In this document: positions 9,286 to 17,995 of the stretch, one piece after another
Position numbering within the stretch: the stretch's first letter is position 1
How the letters are laid out: every line of letters begins with the position of its first letter
NCBI GenBank assembly: GCA_964348755.1
Contig: CAYGDW010000007.1
Location: 1 to 64,000 of the forward strand
DNA from: UBA7960 sp964348755
GTDB taxonomy: Bacteria; Bacteroidota; Bacteroidia; Bacteroidales; UBA7960
DNA length: 64,000 nucleotides
Reading direction: 5' to 3'
The notes under the pieces: generated by a model
Told to the model about the DNA's origin: nothing
Database searches by the model: none
What the model saw: only the letters and a program-made list of their open reading frames with translations
Position numbers and translations under genes: made by a program

Positions 9286-11910
9286 ATGAAACAAGTATTT
9301 TTTTTGTTGTTGTGCATTATTTTCTCCTCAGCATTTGCCCAACTTGATCCCAAGAGGCAATACCAAACCTTGCGTTTGGAAGCCGAAGCTCCTAATATTG
9401 ATGGCATATTGGATGATGAGGCCTGGCTTCAGGGCGAATGGCATGGAGAATTTATTCAATACGAACCACTTAATGGTCGTCAGCCATCTCAACCAACTTT
9501 TTTTAAGCTCCTGTTTGACGAAAACAACATTTATGTAGCCATTCGGGCGCTCGATTCGAGCCCCGACAGCATTGTTGCGCGGCTTACCCGGCGAGATAAT
9601 GATGATGGTGATGGGGTAGGAATAGGTTTTGACAGCTACTTTGACCAGCGAACAGCATTTGTTTTCGCTGTCAATGCAGGTGGTGTTAAAATAGATTGGG
9701 TAGTAACCAACGATGGCGAAAACGAGGACCGTACCTGGGACCCCAATTGGTGGGTAAAGACCAGCCTTAACGATGAGGGCTGGGTGGCCGAAATGAGCAT
9801 TCCGCTTAGTCAGTTGCGTTTTGAAAGAGGCGGAAGCGGCACCTGGGGCTTGCAGGTGTTCCGAAACATATTTCGCCACCGCGAATTAAGTTTCTGGACC
9901 CATTTACCCAAAGATGTGCCCGGAATGGTGCGCAATTTCGGCTTGCTCTCGGGCATAGAAAACCTCAAGCCACGCCGAACCTTTGACCTAACTCCTTACG
10001 CTGTGGCTTCGGCTTCGAGCTTCCCGTCAGAGCCCGATAACCCCTTTCGAACAGGCAGAGATGGAAAGCTAAAAGCCGGTTTGGATGCCAAGGTAGGCCT
10101 GAGCAATAATTTTACACTCGATATGACCCTCTTGCCCGACTTTGGCCAGGTAGAAGCTGACCCCTCTGAAGTGAACCTTTCGGCTTACGAAACATTTTTC
10201 GAGGAAAAGAGACCATTTTTTATTGAGGGAAGAAATATTTCAAACTTTTCGGTGGGTCTTGGCGATGGAGGCATTGGCAACGACAACCTGTTTTATTCGC
10301 GCCGTATTGGCCGCAGGCCTGCCGGCAGAATAAGCCCCGGAGGAAGCGCGTTTGTTGAGATGCCCGCATTTACCCGAATTCTGGGAGCCGCAAAAGTAAC
10401 CGGAAAAACCGAAAATGGCCTTTCAATAGCATTTATCGAATCGGTTACTGCCGAAGAAAAGGCCGAAATTGACAACCTGGGCGAGCGTTCGTTCGAAACC
10501 GTTGAACCACTGACAAACTTCTTTGTTGGAAGGGTGCAGAAAGATATTAACCAAGGAAATACAATTGTTGGGGGTATGGTTACAAGTGTAAACCGTCGCC
10601 TCGACGAAAATCTTGCCTCGCAAATGCACAAAAACGCATTTTCGGGCGGGATTGACTTTACCCAGTTTTTTAAAGACAAAACCTGGATGTTTAATGTTAA
10701 TGCAGCAATGAGCCACGTTAGTGGCTCCGAGGCATCAATACTTCGTTCGCAGCGCTCATCAGCCCGTTTTTTTCAGCGCCCCGATGCCAGACACGTAGAT
10801 GTGGACCCCAACCGGACTTCGCTTACCGGAACCGGCGGTAGAATGCAATTTGGAAGATTTGGAGCAGGACACTGGAGCTTTATGGCGGCAATGCTCTGGA
10901 AATCGCCAGAATTTGAAATAAACGACCTGGGTTATATGCGCGAGGCCGACCAGATACTTTCGGTGCTCTATGCCGGATACCGTGAGTGGGAACCAAAAGG
11001 ATTTTACCAAAGCTACAATATAAACCTCAATTCCTACACCCTATGGAATTTCGACGGAACAAGAATCGTTTCAGGTGGCAACCTGAACGGCAGCATCATA
11101 TTTAAAAATTTCTGGAACGCCAATGCTGGCATAGAGCTAAGCCACGACATTACCTCTACGGCCCACCTGCGGGGCGGCCCCGCTTTAAAAATTCCGGATG
11201 CAGTAAGCAGCTGGATAAGCCTTGGAACCGACAACCGCAAAAAATTCTCAGCAAGGTTATCAACCACTGTTGGTTCAGCAGCCCAAAATTATCAAAACTT
11301 CATCAGAATCTCGCCTTCAATTACTTATAAACCTCTCGATAAAATCAGCCTTTCGATTGCTCCGTCGTACACCGACCGTTACGAACAGTTGCAATACGTT
11401 GCTCAGAGTTCATTTAATGGCGAAACCCGCTACCTATTTGCAACCATTGAACAAAATGTTGTAAACCTATCGTTCAGGGTAAACTACACCATTATGCCTG
11501 ACCTTACCATACAGTTTTGGGGCCAGCCATTTGTTGCTTCAGGCAAATATTACGACTTCAAGAAAATTAGCAACCCAAAAGCTGAAAATTATAATGACCG
11601 GTTCCAGGTTTTCAACCCTGGCCAGATTCAGTTTACAGAAGGTTTTTACCGTGTTGATGAAGACCAGAATGGCACAACAGATTACAGTTTCGGCAACCCA
11701 AATTTCAGGGTTACGGAGTTTCTTTCAAACCTGGTAATACGTTGGGAATACAATCCCGGGTCTTCGGTTTTCCTTGTTTGGAGCCAAAATCGCTCCGGGT
11801 TTGAACCCAATGGCCAACTGAGCTTTTTTAACGACGTGGGCGAGCTGTTTTCAAAAAAAGGAACCAATATTTTCCTGCTGAAGTTTACCTACAGAATTGG
11901 CGTAAGTTAA
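9286..11910 (+). CDS. CBM9-like / DUF5916 outer-membrane protein
   Basis: 874 residues with a cleavable signal peptide (residues 1-19, ending SAFAQ). Residues ~25-230 form a carbohydrate-binding family 9-like beta-sandwich (PNIDGILDDEAW near the start, typical of this domain). The rest matches the DUF5916 domain, predicted to be a C-terminal outer-membrane beta-barrel, ending in an aromatic-alternating strand. Ligand and function are unknown for the family; a role in binding or moving a saccharide or peptide at the outer membrane is inference. Monocistronic, with its own terminator. Confidence 0.85.
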   Translation: MKQVFFLLLCIIFSSAFAQLDPKRQYQTLRLEAEAPNIDGILDDEAWLQGEWHGEFIQYEPLNGRQPSQPTFFKLLFDENNIYVAIRALDSSPDSIVARLTRRDNDDGDGVGIGFDSYFDQRTAFVFAVNAGGVKIDWVVTNDGENEDRTWDPNWWVKTSLNDEGWVAEMSIPLSQLRFERGGSGTWGLQVFRNIFRHRELSFWTHLPKDVPGMVRNFGLLSGIENLKPRRTFDLTPYAVASASSFPSEPDNPFRTGRDGKLKAGLDAKVGLSNNFTLDMTLLPDFGQVEADPSEVNLSAYETFFEEKRPFFIEGRNISNFSVGLGDGGIGNDNLFYSRRIGRRPAGRISPGGSAFVEMPAFTRILGAAKVTGKTENGLSIAFIESVTAEEKAEIDNLGERSFETVEPLTNFFVGRVQKDINQGNTIVGGMVTSVNRRLDENLASQMHKNAFSGGIDFTQFFKDKTWMFNVNAAMSHVSGSEASILRSQRSSARFFQRPDARHVDVDPNRTSLTGTGGRMQFGRFGAGHWSFMAAMLWKSPEFEINDLGYMREADQILSVLYAGYREWEPKGFYQSYNINLNSYTLWNFDGTRIVSGGNLNGSIIFKNFWNANAGIELSHDITSTAHLRGGPALKIPDAVSSWISLGTDNRKKFSARLSTTVGSAAQNYQNFIRISPSITYKPLDKISLSIAPSYTDRYEQLQYVAQSSFNGETRYLFATIEQNVVNLSFRVNYTIMPDLTIQFWGQPFVASGKYYDFKKISNPKAENYNDRFQVFNPGQIQFTEGFYRVDEDQNGTTDYSFGNPNFRVTEFLSNLVIRWEYNPGSSVFLVWSQNRSGFEPNGQLSFFNDVGELFSKKGTNIFLLKFTYRIGVS

Positions 11911-11941
11911 AAAATCGAAACCAGAAAAAGTTTTGCAACCT

Positions 11942-11976
11942 AAAGGGGGAGGCCAGAAAGCTACCCCCTTTTTTTA
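11942..11976 (+). terminator. Rho-independent terminator after the DUF5916 gene
   Basis: AAAGGGGG (11942-11949) pairs with CCCCCTTT (11964-11971) and runs into seven T. The A/T flanks also allow use from the opposite strand, serving the convergent gene that ends at 12013. Confidence 0.85.
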
Positions 11977-12012
11977 TTACTGAAAACTTTTTAAAACAAC
12001 ATTTGCCAATTT

Positions 12013-12468
12013 TTACTGCAACAGGTTTTCATAATCCGGAACCCCTTCAAGAAAAACCCACTGGCTCTCAATGTCTGCCCTAGTGCAGCAATAATGCTCA
12101 ACACCGTTGGTAACAGCCAGATACCTAACTCCAAAAGAGAAGTTATAGCGTGCAATCTGGTCAAAAGCCTCCTGGGTTATCATTACATCTGCTGCCTTGC
12201 ATTCTATAATCATAAGGGGTTTCCCGGTTTTTGAGTAAACTATGGCATCGGCCCTCTTGTGCATATTGTTGTAGCGAAGCGAAGCCTCAACCGAAATCAG
12301 GCCAACCGGATAACCTTTGTAAAAATGAAGCCATGCCAGAAAGTGCTGCCTTACCCACTCTTCGGGCGATAGCGCCACGAATCTTTTGCGGAAAGGATCA
12401 AAAATTATTTTCTTACCCTTTCGGAGCGCAAATTTGAATTGAAATGCAGGTAAATTAAGCGATTGCAT
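12013..12468 (-). CDS. orphan HsdR N-terminal-domain protein (PD-(D/E)XK nuclease fold)
   Basis: 151-residue stand-alone domain similar to the N-terminus of type I restriction R subunits (HSDR_N_2-like). The nuclease-fold core is visible: Asp in KRADAIVY and the E-x-K pair in MIIECKA. There is no helicase, methylase or specificity subunit nearby, so this is not a restriction system. In Bacteroidota genomes I recall such proteins next to holA, which lies ~900 bases away here; a housekeeping DNA role is possible but unproven. A -7 box (TAATTTTG, 12491-12498) stands upstream. Confidence 0.8.
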   Translation of the reverse strand: MQSLNLPAFQFKFALRKGKKIIFDPFRKRFVALSPEEWVRQHFLAWLHFYKGYPVGLISVEASLRYNNMHKRADAIVYSKTGKPLMIIECKAADVMITQEAFDQIARYNFSFGVRYLAVTNGVEHYCCTRADIESQWVFLEGVPDYENLLQ

Positions 12469-12490
12469 ATATTATGCTTTGCAGCGTTGC

Positions 12491-12498
12491 CAAAATTA
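12491..12498 (-). promoter_or_regulatory. -7 promoter box (TAATTTTG) for the HsdR-N protein
   Basis: Exact TAnnTTTG match on the minus strand, 22 bases before the ATG at 12468. No convincing -33 element. Confidence 0.45.
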
Positions 12499-12565
12499 CT
12501 AAATTCGTAAACTCTAAGTTATATTTATCAGGCACTGTTATTCAGAAACTAAGCATACCACGCCT

Positions 12566-13348
12566 ATGAAAACACGTGAAGAAATAGTAGAAAACTGGTT
12601 GTTCAGGTACACGGGAACTCCTGTTGAAGAAATGGGTAGGTATATTTTGCTAACCAACTTCAATCAATATGTAAAAATGTTTTCGGAGTGGTTTCAGTCT
12701 CCTATAAAAGGGCTTGACCGCGTAATGCCCAGCGCTACCAATGGCAAAATTAGCATAATAAACTTTGGAATGGGCAGCGCCAACGCGGCAACCATCATGG
12801 ACCTGCTTAGCAGCGTAAAACCCAAAGCAGTTCTTTTTTTAGGAAAGTGCGGAGGATTAAAGAAAATAAACCAGCTTGGCGACCTTATTTTGCCCATTGC
12901 TGCCATTCGCGGCGAAGGCACCTCAAACGACTATTTCCCCCCCGAGGTGCCAGCCCTCCCGGCTTTCAACCTTCAAAAAGCCGTTTCGACAAACATACGC
13001 AACCACCAGCTCGATTACTGGACTGGAACCATTTACACTACCAACCGAAGGGTATGGGAACACGACGAAGAGTTCAAAGAATACCTTAGAAAAATAAGGG
13101 TAATGGGGGTTGACATGGAAACAGCAACCATATTTTCTGTTGGGTTTTATAACGCCATACCCACCGGAGCCCTTTTGCTGGTATCTGACCAGCCTATGAT
13201 TTCATCGGGCATAAAAACAGAAGAAAGTGATAAGGTGGTATCGCAAAAGTATGTACAAAAGCACCTCGAAATTGGCGTTGACTCCTTGAAGGAACTCATT
13301 AACCACGGACTTACGGTTAAACACCTAAAGTTTCATTACGACGAATAA
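12566..13348 (+). CDS. amn: AMP nucleosidase
   Basis: Hydrolyses AMP to adenine and ribose 5-phosphate. 260 residues, the short single-domain form found in Bacteroidota (nucleoside phosphorylase fold). Visible features are the phosphate/ribose-binding start INFGMGSANAATIMD, the VLFLGKCGGLK segment, and the MGVDMETATIF motif that contacts the ribose in this fold. It diverges from the HsdR-N gene and leads into holA after a 24-base gap, so the four genes to 15397 probably form one transcription unit. Confidence 0.9.
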   Translation: MKTREEIVENWLFRYTGTPVEEMGRYILLTNFNQYVKMFSEWFQSPIKGLDRVMPSATNGKISIINFGMGSANAATIMDLLSSVKPKAVLFLGKCGGLKKINQLGDLILPIAAIRGEGTSNDYFPPEVPALPAFNLQKAVSTNIRNHQLDYWTGTIYTTNRRVWEHDEEFKEYLRKIRVMGVDMETATIFSVGFYNAIPTGALLLVSDQPMISSGIKTEESDKVVSQKYVQKHLEIGVDSLKELINHGLTVKHLKFHYDE

Positions 13349-13372
13349 AATCCGAAAAAAGGCTCCCAATAA

Positions 13373-14476
13373 ATGGCCAACCTTACTTTTGAACAGATTT
13401 TAAAAGACATTCGCAATAAGGTATATTACCCTGTTTACTTTTTGATGGGCGAGGAACCCTTTTTTATTGATGTAATAGCAGACTACCTCGAAAAACAGGT
13501 ATTGACAGATTCGGAAAAAGAATTTAACCTTAGCATATTGTATGGCAAAGAAACAGATATTCCGGCCATTTTAGGCGTAGCCAAACGATACCCCATGATG
13601 GCCAGCCACCACCTGGTTATTGTGCGCGAGGCACAAAATGTGAGAAACATAGAATTTAAAGAAAAGGAAATACCTAAGGAAATTTCAGTAAAATCCCTGA
13701 ATGAAAACAACAAGGGCAAAGAAAAGAGCCAGGGGGAGTTTGAAAACGAAATACTGTTAAAATATCTTGAAAATCCGCTTAAATCGACGATTCTGGTATT
13801 TTGCTACAAATACAAAACCCTTGATGGCCGCAAGAAGGTGGCCAAAACTATACCGCAAAATGGGATCCTGTTTGAAAGCAAACGGCTATACGAAAACCAG
13901 CTAACGGGCTGGATTGAGACGTACATTAACCGCAAAAACTACCGAATTGAGCCCAAAGCCACCCAAATGCTTGCCGCCCACCTTGGCACTGACCTGGCTA
14001 AAGTAACCAACGAAGTTCAGAAATTATTCATAAGCCTGCCCGCCGGATCGGTAATTACCCCCGATATTATCGAAAACAATATTGGTATAAGCAAAGATTT
14101 CAATATATTTGAACTGCAGGATGCTTTTGGAGCCATAAACAAAGAAAAGGCTTATCGTATTGCAAAATATTTTGGCGACAACCAAAAGGCAAACCCTATG
14201 GTAATGACCCTGAGCATGCTTTATCTTTTTTTTCAGAAGCTTATGCTTTATCACCATTCCACCGACAAGAGTGAAAAAGGGCTAATGGAAGCTACTGGTT
14301 TAAACGCTTACTTTTTAAAAAACTACCACAAGGCGGCCCGAAATTTTCCGCCCGAACGCATCGAGCGTGTTTTTGGCATCCTTCGCGAATATGACCTGAA
14401 GCTTAAAGGCCTGGGAAACCGCACTGCCGATGCCGGCCAGTTGCTTACTGAGATGACTTTTAAAATATTGCACTAA
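13373..14476 (+). CDS. holA: DNA polymerase III subunit delta
   Basis: Clamp-loader delta subunit, which opens the beta sliding clamp. 367 residues with an N-terminal AAA+-like domain (YFLMGEEPFFIDVIADYL near residues 22-40), a central lid domain and a C-terminal collar domain containing KLKGLGNRTADAGQLL. Residues ~85-130 contain a lysine/glutamate-rich insert (EFKEKEIPKEISV...NNKGKEKSQ), common in Bacteroidota delta subunits. It starts 24 bases after amn, and its stop abuts the next start. Confidence 0.92.
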   Translation: MANLTFEQILKDIRNKVYYPVYFLMGEEPFFIDVIADYLEKQVLTDSEKEFNLSILYGKETDIPAILGVAKRYPMMASHHLVIVREAQNVRNIEFKEKEIPKEISVKSLNENNKGKEKSQGEFENEILLKYLENPLKSTILVFCYKYKTLDGRKKVAKTIPQNGILFESKRLYENQLTGWIETYINRKNYRIEPKATQMLAAHLGTDLAKVTNEVQKLFISLPAGSVITPDIIENNIGISKDFNIFELQDAFGAINKEKAYRIAKYFGDNQKANPMVMTLSMLYLFFQKLMLYHHSTDKSEKGLMEATGLNAYFLKNYHKAARNFPPERIERVFGILREYDLKLKGLGNRTADAGQLLTEMTFKILH

Positions 14477-14477
14477 T

Positions 14478-14894
14478 ATGAATTATTGGCTGGTAAAAAG
14501 CGAACCCGAAACCTACTCGTGGCAGCAGCTCGAAAAGGATGGCATTATCCGGTGGGATGGCGTACGCAATTTTCAGGCACGCAATAACCTTAAAGGGATG
14601 AAAAAAGGCGATATGCTGCTATTTTACCACAGCATAAACCAAAAACAGGTTGTAGGCATTGCCAAGGTGCAAAAAGAACATTACCCCGACCCTACTACAA
14701 ACGATGTACGTTGGGTGGCTGTTGACATTGAACCGGTCAGACCATTAAAAAATACGGTTACACTCCCAAAAATAAAACATGACCAAAGGCTTGAAAACAT
14801 TGCATTGCTAAAACAATCGCGCCTTTCAGTAATGCCACTTTCCAAAGAAGAATTTGATGCCATTGTTGAACTTGGAAACACCTTGATGACATGA
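14478..14894 (+). CDS. EVE domain-containing protein
   Basis: 138-residue PUA-like EVE protein of the thymocyte nuclear protein 1 family, thought to read modified bases in DNA or RNA. Typical motifs: WLVKSEPETYSW at the start, WDGVRNFQARNNL, and GDMLLFYHS. It starts one base after the holA stop and overlaps the next gene by ATGA (14891-14894), so translation is coupled on both sides. The actual ligand here is unknown. Confidence 0.9.
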   Translation: MNYWLVKSEPETYSWQQLEKDGIIRWDGVRNFQARNNLKGMKKGDMLLFYHSINQKQVVGIAKVQKEHYPDPTTNDVRWVAVDIEPVRPLKNTVTLPKIKHDQRLENIALLKQSRLSVMPLSKEEFDAIVELGNTLMT

Positions 14895-15397
14895 ACCTTA
14901 TCGACATTATCATATTGATTCCCCTTACCTGGGGAGCCTTTAAAGGCTTCAGAAACGGATTTCTGATCGAGATTGCCACACTGGCTGGCCTTGTGGCCGG
15001 AGTCTTTCTGGCACTAATTGCCGCCGATGTAGTCGGGCGGGTATTGGAGGCGATGGTTAGCTGGAATCCAATACCTTATAAGTTTATGGCATTTGTGATT
15101 GTTTTTGTTATTGTAGTGGTTGCCCTTAAATTTTTGGCAAAGGTTATGGAGCACATGCTTAAAGCCATTCACCTTAACTTTTTAAACCGTGCGGCCGGAT
15201 TGCTGGCCGGGGCCCTGAAACTGGCTTTATTTCTTAGCATTTTCATGATTTTTGTTAATTACCTGAATCCGCATATAACCATATTGCCCGATAAGTTGCG
15301 CGAGGGGAGCTTATTTTTGCCTTACATCGAAAAATTGGTTCATTATGTGCTTCCGGCAAAAGATTTTATTCCGCTCCCCCAAAACTTTATGAAATAG
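14891..15397 (+). CDS. CvpA family membrane protein
   Basis: 168 residues with four predicted transmembrane helices and the family start MNLIDIIILIPLTWGAFKGFRNGFL. Homologues are linked to colicin V production and envelope stress, but the biochemical role is not settled. The ATG overlaps the EVE stop codon as ATGA. It ends the run of amn-holA-EVE genes. Confidence 0.88.
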   Translation: MNLIDIIILIPLTWGAFKGFRNGFLIEIATLAGLVAGVFLALIAADVVGRVLEAMVSWNPIPYKFMAFVIVFVIVVVALKFLAKVMEHMLKAIHLNFLNRAAGLLAGALKLALFLSIFMIFVNYLNPHITILPDKLREGSLFLPYIEKLVHYVLPAKDFIPLPQNFMK

Positions 15398-15419
15398 AAA
15401 AACAAATGGTTGCGTTTTT

Positions 15420-15451
15420 TTTGTTATTAATAAACCGAAAATTTACATTAG
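15420..15451 (+). promoter_or_regulatory. putative promoter of the PHP phosphodiesterase gene
   Basis: TTTG (15420-15423), 20 bases of spacing, then TACATTAG (15444-15451), one mismatch from TAnnTTTG. It lies 11 bases before the ATG at 15463, which argues for that start over the in-frame ATG at 15406. Confidence 0.4.
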
Positions 15452-15462
15452 TAAGCCCCACA

Positions 15463-16566
15463 ATGAAAAACCTGATACTGGCACTGGCAATATTCCTTAT
15501 GCAAACAGTACTTTCCGCACAAAATCTTAATGTAACCGAGGCAAAGGTATTTGCCCCGCCGCAGCGACTCGAAATAAAAATGCCGCATTTGGATGGTTAC
15601 CAGATTATCAAGGCCGATTTTCACATGCATACTGTTTTTTCTGATGGCACTGTTTGGCCTACCGTTCGGGTGCGCGAGGCCTGGCGCGACGGGCTCGATG
15701 CCATTGCTATTTCTGACCACGTAGAGTTGCGGCCAAAGCGCGAATACATTTCGCATAGCCTAAACATGGTGCACGAAATTGCCCTTCCGGAAGCCGAAAG
15801 GTTAGGAATTATACTGATAAAGGCAGCCGAAATAACCCGACGTATGCCCCCCGGGCACCTTAATGCACTGTTTTTAACCAATATTGACGAACTCGAAACC
15901 GATTCGTGGCAACAAGCCCTTGAAACAGCACAAAAGCAGGGTGCTTTCATTTTCTGGAACCACCCGGGTTGGCGCGCACAGCAACCCGACACATGCCGGT
16001 GGTTCGATGAGCATGAACAACTATACCGCCAGGGACTTATTCACGGAATTGAAGTATATAATTTTAATGAATGGTACCCGGTGGCCCTCGACTGGTGCCG
16101 CGACAAAAACCTGGCATTTATTGCAAACACCGATATACATGAACCAATGCCATATTTTCCGGCTGTAAGCCAGTACCTCAGGCCCATGACCCTGGTAATT
16201 GCCCGCGAAAAAACCAGCCAGGCAATTAAAGAGGCCATGTTTAACAGGCAAACGGTGGCATTTTTTGCCGGCATGCTGGCTGGGCCACAGTATTGGCTCG
16301 AAAAAATCTTTTTTGAATCGATAAAAATTAGCAAACCTTTCAATGTAAGACGCAACGGATCGGCCTCCGTTAACATTACCAACCTTACCGATATTCCAAT
16401 AAACCTGCTCGATGGGCAGGGCCGAAAATTTATTCTTGAAGCCCAAACTTCATTAGTAATACCAATTAACAATCCGAAAAGGTTAAAAGAGTTGCCATTT
16501 ACGGTAACAAACTTTTTAACCGGCACCCACGAAAACCTGAAGGTGAACCTGCCCATAATTTTTTAG
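15463..16566 (+). CDS. exported PHP-domain phosphodiesterase (Sb-PDE-like)
   Basis: 367-residue metal-dependent hydrolase of the PHP superfamily. Residues 1-19 are a signal peptide (ending LSAQ). Metal-binding motifs are DFHMHTVFSDG, AISDHVEL and NTDIH, in the PHP order. The nearest named family I recognise is the Sb-PDE phosphodiesterase; the substrate (a phosphodiester in the periplasm) is inferred. The longer frame from 15406 is rejected because it adds a non-signal extension across a likely promoter. The gene is convergent with asnA, with 65 bases between them. Confidence 0.85.
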   Translation: MKNLILALAIFLMQTVLSAQNLNVTEAKVFAPPQRLEIKMPHLDGYQIIKADFHMHTVFSDGTVWPTVRVREAWRDGLDAIAISDHVELRPKREYISHSLNMVHEIALPEAERLGIILIKAAEITRRMPPGHLNALFLTNIDELETDSWQQALETAQKQGAFIFWNHPGWRAQQPDTCRWFDEHEQLYRQGLIHGIEVYNFNEWYPVALDWCRDKNLAFIANTDIHEPMPYFPAVSQYLRPMTLVIAREKTSQAIKEAMFNRQTVAFFAGMLAGPQYWLEKIFFESIKISKPFNVRRNGSASVNITNLTDIPINLLDGQGRKFILEAQTSLVIPINNPKRLKELPFTVTNFLTGTHENLKVNLPIIF

Positions 16567-16631
16567 GACGTACTTCAAAAACCAACAATAACCCATTTCA
16601 TTAAAAAAATGCGGCAAACCCCTGACTCGTA

Positions 16632-17669
16632 TTAAAGCAGGGCAATGCCTGCCTTGCTGCAACTGGCAAGCATCTCGTCGGGCCAAATACCGGCCTGCAC
16701 CTCGCCTATATGAACCTTTTGCAGCACAAACATGCAGGTTCGCGACTGCCCTATGCCCCCACCAATGCTTAAGGGTAACCTACCCTGTAATAGCATTTGG
16801 TGGTAAAGCAAACCTTTTTTGTGACTTTCGTTACGCAGGGCGAGTTGTTCAAGTAGCGCGCCTTGATTGACCCGAATGCCCATCGACGACACTTCAAAGG
16901 CTTGCTCAAGCTCCTGATGCCAGAAAATAATGTCGCCGTTCAAGCCCCGAAACCCCGGGGCGGTTTCGGTAATCCAGTCATCATAGTCCGCCGCCCGCCC
17001 ATCGTGCACACTGCCATCGGCCAATGCTCCTCCAACCCCAATTATAAAAACCGCACCATGTTCACGCGCTATCAGGTCTTCGCGATCTTTGGGCGAAAGG
17101 TCGGGGTAGCGCTGCCTTAGCTCCTCGGCATGAATAAAAGTGATAAAGGCGGGAAGGCGCTTTTTGAGCACCGGAAACTCCTTTGAAATATTCTCTTCGG
17201 CCCTCTTAAAAACTCTATAAATGCGCTTTACGGTACGTTTCAGATATTCAATGTGGCGGTCAGTTGGTTTAATCGCAACTTCCCAGTCCCACTGGTCAAC
17301 ATACACCGAATGCAGATTGGTCAATTCCTCATCGGGCCTCAGGGCGTTCATGTCGGTATAAATGCCACGGCCAGGTTGCATGTGCAGGGCTGCAAGTTTC
17401 ATGCGCTTCCATTTGGCAAGTGAGTGCACCACTTCTGCCCTTCTTTCGCCCATATCGCGTATGGCAAAAGATACCGGCCGCTCCATTCCATTCAAGTCGT
17501 CGTTGATCCCAAGGCCCGAAAGCACCACAACAGGGGCGGTAACCCGCTGCAAATAAAGCTCATCGGCAAGGGCTACCTCAAAATAGTCTTTAAACCGCTT
17601 AATGGCTTTTTCGGTGGTCAGCACATCGAGTGCCGGCCGATAATCGGTTGGAAGTTTTAGTTTGCTCAT
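16632..17669 (-). CDS. asnA: aspartate--ammonia ligase (asparagine synthetase A)
   Basis: Makes asparagine from aspartate, ammonia and ATP; class II aminoacyl-tRNA-synthetase-like fold. 345 residues, close to the usual ~330. Clear AsnA segments: VVVLSGLGINDDLNG, HSLAKWKRMKL, SVYVDQWDWE and the GGGIGQSRTCMFVL motif near the C-terminus. It is transcribed alone, behind a leader of about 185 bases that encodes an Asn-rich peptide and a terminator (17695-17833). Expression is therefore probably controlled by asparaginyl-tRNA supply. Confidence 0.96.
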   Translation of the reverse strand: MSKLKLPTDYRPALDVLTTEKAIKRFKDYFEVALADELYLQRVTAPVVVLSGLGINDDLNGMERPVSFAIRDMGERRAEVVHSLAKWKRMKLAALHMQPGRGIYTDMNALRPDEELTNLHSVYVDQWDWEVAIKPTDRHIEYLKRTVKRIYRVFKRAEENISKEFPVLKKRLPAFITFIHAEELRQRYPDLSPKDREDLIAREHGAVFIIGVGGALADGSVHDGRAADYDDWITETAPGFRGLNGDIIFWHQELEQAFEVSSMGIRVNQGALLEQLALRNESHKKGLLYHQMLLQGRLPLSIGGGIGQSRTCMFVLQKVHIGEVQAGIWPDEMLASCSKAGIALL

Positions 17670-17694
17670 ATTGTATTGCCAATTTAATTAATTC

Positions 17695-17725
17695 AAAAAA
17701 AAAGGCCTCCCGCTGCGGAAGGCCT
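17695..17725 (-). terminator. attenuator terminator in the asnA leader
   Basis: Read on the minus strand, AGGCCTTCCGC (17725-17715) pairs with GCGGGAGGCCT (17713-17703) with one G-U pair and a minimal loop, followed by nine U (17703-17695). It stands 26 bases before the asnA ATG. No minus-strand gene lies upstream except the leader peptide, so it cannot be the end of another operon. This placement is that of a transcription attenuator. Confidence 0.88.
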
Positions 17726-17772
17726 GAAGATATTTCAATTACGCTGATATCCTTAAGCAAATACCTCCCGCT
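17715..17772 (-). promoter_or_regulatory. predicted antiterminator of the asnA leader
   Basis: AGCGGGAGG occurs twice on the minus strand: in the terminator 3' arm (17714-17706) and inside the leader reading frame (17772-17764, codons for Lys-Arg-Glu). The leader copy can pair with CCTTCCGC (17722-17715), the terminator 5' arm, and so block the terminator. An inner helix AGGATAT/ATATCTT (17753-17747 with 17733-17727) fits inside this fold. A ribosome reaching the leader stop codon (17753-17755) would cover the leader copy; one stalled at the Asn codons would leave it free. Confidence 0.7.
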
Positions 17773-17833
17773 TTAATCCGGCAACCGGATTAAAATTATA
17801 ATTGGGGTTATTTAAGCTTTGGCCGAAAACCAT
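17753..17833 (-). CDS. asnA leader peptide, Asn-rich (26 codons)
   Basis: Short frame starting ATG at 17833 and ending TAA at 17755-17753. The peptide begins MVFGQS, then LNNPNYNFNP: five Asn codons within eight positions (codons 8, 9, 11, 13, 15), far above chance, then a Val-Ala-Gly-Leu-Lys-Arg tail. It precedes a U-tailed terminator and the asparagine synthetase gene, the arrangement of amino acid operon leader peptides. A hairpin TTTAATCCGG/CCGGATTAAA (17794-17785 with 17781-17772) lies within codons 14-21 and may act as a pause or 1:2 structure. Initiation is by an A-rich region rather than a Shine-Dalgarno. Confidence 0.8.
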   Translation of the reverse strand: MVFGQSLNNPNYNFNPVAGLKREVFA

Positions 17834-17858
17834 TTTTTCAAAAGCATTGTTGAAAGTG

Positions 17859-17866
17859 CAAACATA
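17859..17866 (-). promoter_or_regulatory. -7 promoter box (TATGTTTG) for the asnA leader
   Basis: Exact TAnnTTTG on the minus strand, 25 bases before the leader peptide ATG. A start site near 17853 gives a leader transcript of about 180 bases before asnA. No clear -33 TTG at standard spacing. Confidence 0.55.
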
Positions 17867-17995
17867 ATAAAAGTTTTAATTCCGCTTCGATTTTTTTCAA
17901 AATGACAAAAATGCCAGTATAGGAAGAAGAAATACCAGCCGACGCGGAAATTTGCCCTAACTTTACCCACTCAATTTTTTACCAAATTATCAATT

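Noticed and set aside
12013..12468. Type I restriction system
   Set aside because: Only the R-subunit N-terminal domain is present, with no helicase, HsdM or HsdS.
17815..17869. Alternative small frame (begins MFALSTMLLKK) on the minus strand in the asnA leader
   Set aside because: Its ATG falls inside the -7 promoter box TATGTTTG, so it would lie upstream of the transcription start. It is also not enriched in Asn.
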